The notes below the pieces were generated by a model. It ran no database searches, had not been told where the DNA came from, and was given only the letters and a program-made list of their open reading frames with translations. This document shows, piece after piece, positions 63,053 through 64,000 of a stretch of 64,000 nt of DNA. Position 1 is the stretch's first letter, and the number at the start of each line of letters is the position of its first letter. The position numbers were made by a program, and so were the translations under genes. Origin of the DNA: Anaerosalibacter massiliensis (GTDB taxonomy: Bacteria; Bacillota; Clostridia; Tissierellales; Sporanaerobacteraceae); the NCBI GenBank assembly GCA_000751555.1, contig CCEZ01000043.1, positions 310,001-374,000 on the forward strand, written 5' to 3'.

Positions 63053-64000
63053 TTAAAAATCCCCCTTTTTAATTTCACTTAATATAGATTTTAAAAGTTT
63101 AAAAGTATTCTCATAGTCTTCCTTTGCCATGACAGATATAGGTGAATGTATATATCTACATGGTACTGAAATTGTTGTTGTAATAGATCCTTCTTTAGTT
63201 TGATGAATTTTACCTGAATCATTTCCTCCAAAACTAGTTTTCCTAAATTGATAAGGTATATTGTTTTTTTCCGCAATATTAACTATATATTTTCTAAAAT
63301 TAATATTAAATAATGTTGTTCTATCTATTAAAGATATAGCAGGCCCCTTTTTTAACTTAGTAGGAATTAAATGTTCGTCTGTTTCTGGAGAGTCTGAACA
63401 AAGAGTTCCCTCTAAAATTATACTAATTTCAGGTTCAACGGTATAAGTTGCTGGTCCAGCTCCTACTAAACCTACTTCTTCCATAACAGTAAATACAGCA
63501 TAAAAACCGAATTTTGTATTTTCTTTAATCAAATCTATAAGAAGACTACATCCTACTCTATTATCTAAAGCCTTGGCTTTTATTAAATCATTTCCAAATT
63601 CTATGTATTCACTATAAAATATTGCATAGTCTCCTATAGAAATTAAGTCTTCTGCCTCTTCTCTGCTGTTTGCACCTATGTCAATATAAAGTTGCTCTAA
63701 TTTTAATGCTTTGAGACGTTCTTCCTTTTTCTGCAAATGTATAGGTTTAGCACCTATAACACCTGGTATTTGTTTTTTACCAACTATTACAGGTTTAGAT
63801 ACAAGAATTCTTTCATCTATTCCACCAACAGTTGTAAATTTCAAAAGTCCGGAATCATCTATATCAGTTATAATAAATCCTACTTCATCCATATGGGCTG
63901 TTATCATTAACTTAGGAAAACTATTCTCTCCTTTTTTATAGGCAATTACATTTCCTATTTTATCAACTTGTATTTCATCTACATAATCTTTTATTTCCTC
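63053..64000 (-). CDS. M42 family aminopeptidase, 5' end cut by window
   Basis: Paralogue of the preceding gene. The frame stays open to the window edge, so the ATG near 63907 is internal. Seen are AHMDEVGFI, KALDNRVGC, VMEEVGLVGAGPA, LEGTLCSDSP and RYIHSPISVM, so all metal ligands and the catalytic Glu pair are conserved. Tandem M42 genes are common in Clostridia and archaea, where the subunits can form mixed complexes with different side-chain preferences. Confidence 0.92.
   Translation of the reverse strand, partial: EEIKDYVDEIQVDKIGNVIAYKKGENSFPKLMITAHMDEVGFIITDIDDSGLLKFTTVGGIDERILVSKPVIVGKKQIPGVIGAKPIHLQKKEERLKALKLEQLYIDIGANSREEAEDLISIGDYAIFYSEYIEFGNDLIKAKALDNRVGCSLLIDLIKENTKFGFYAVFTVMEEVGLVGAGPATYTVEPEISIILEGTLCSDSPETDEHLIPTKLKKGPAISLIDRTTLFNINFRKYIVNIAEKNNIPYQFRKTSFGGNDSGKIHQTKEGSITTTISVPCRYIHSPISVMAKEDYENTFKLLKSILSEIKKGDF

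Noticed and set aside
1..64000. rRNA, tRNA, tmRNA or known riboswitches
   Set aside because: No cloverleaf, CCA end or GC-rich structured RNA block was recognised anywhere in the window; a covariance-model scan would be needed to exclude small ones.

Overview
The window is low-GC, gene-dense DNA from an endospore-forming, Gram-positive anaerobe of the Clostridia/Tissierellia type. The evidence is a PolC-type replicase, the nusA-infB-rbfA-truB-ribF-rpsO-pnp order, SpoVS, a SpoIIIE/FtsK pump, TepA, YlmC/YmxH and a YlxY-like deacetylase, together with Hfq. The genus cannot be fixed from sequence reading alone. TTG start codons with good Shine-Dalgarno sites are frequent (ylxR, infB, uppP, ftsK, rimO, padR, lexA, mutS), so several starts here lie downstream of the longest open frame.

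1-23.8 kb (+): the end of ispG, then polC, the rimP-nusA-ylxR-infB-rbfA-nrnA-truB-ribF translation operon, rpsO with a leader hairpin, pnp, a YlxY-like deacetylase, dut, ylmC, dapG, tepA, uppP, the DNA translocase, rimO and pgsA. 23.8-36.6 kb (+): cinA, then recA with a LexA box, then a four-gene Mre11/Rad50-like cluster whose ATPase is split over three polypeptides. After that come rny (apparent ATT start), two tandem spoVS genes each with a sigma-H-type promoter, PHP and PadR genes, an aminotransferase and a Xer recombinase. 36.6-46.6 kb: a divergent SOS pair (a YneA-like LysM protein and lexA, two LexA boxes), then on the minus strand miaB-mutS-mutL-miaA-hfq and a YnbB-like PLP enzyme.

46.6-59.6 kb is an accessory region of phage, plasmid and secreted-protein remnants. 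Most of it is on the minus strand and most is damaged: truncated pilB and HTH genes fused head to head, a frameshifted membrane protein, a lysis cassette whose amidase lost its start, a methyltransferase without its SAM motif, a frameshifted plasmid Rep, a broken secreted protein, and a phage replication gene broken by a 19-bp duplication. Within this ruin one two-gene unit is intact: a signal-peptide protein ending in a HicA toxin domain (49445-50098), followed by HicB (49136-49426). It looks like a secreted or membrane-targeted HicA effector with HicB as immunity protein, and it is the best candidate for an undescribed system here.

59.7-64 kb: core genes resume with an aminotransferase, a Cys-rich mini-protein, a MerR-coiled-coil protein and two abutting M42 aminopeptidases, the second cut by the window end. 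No rRNA, tRNA, CRISPR array or complete IS was seen.
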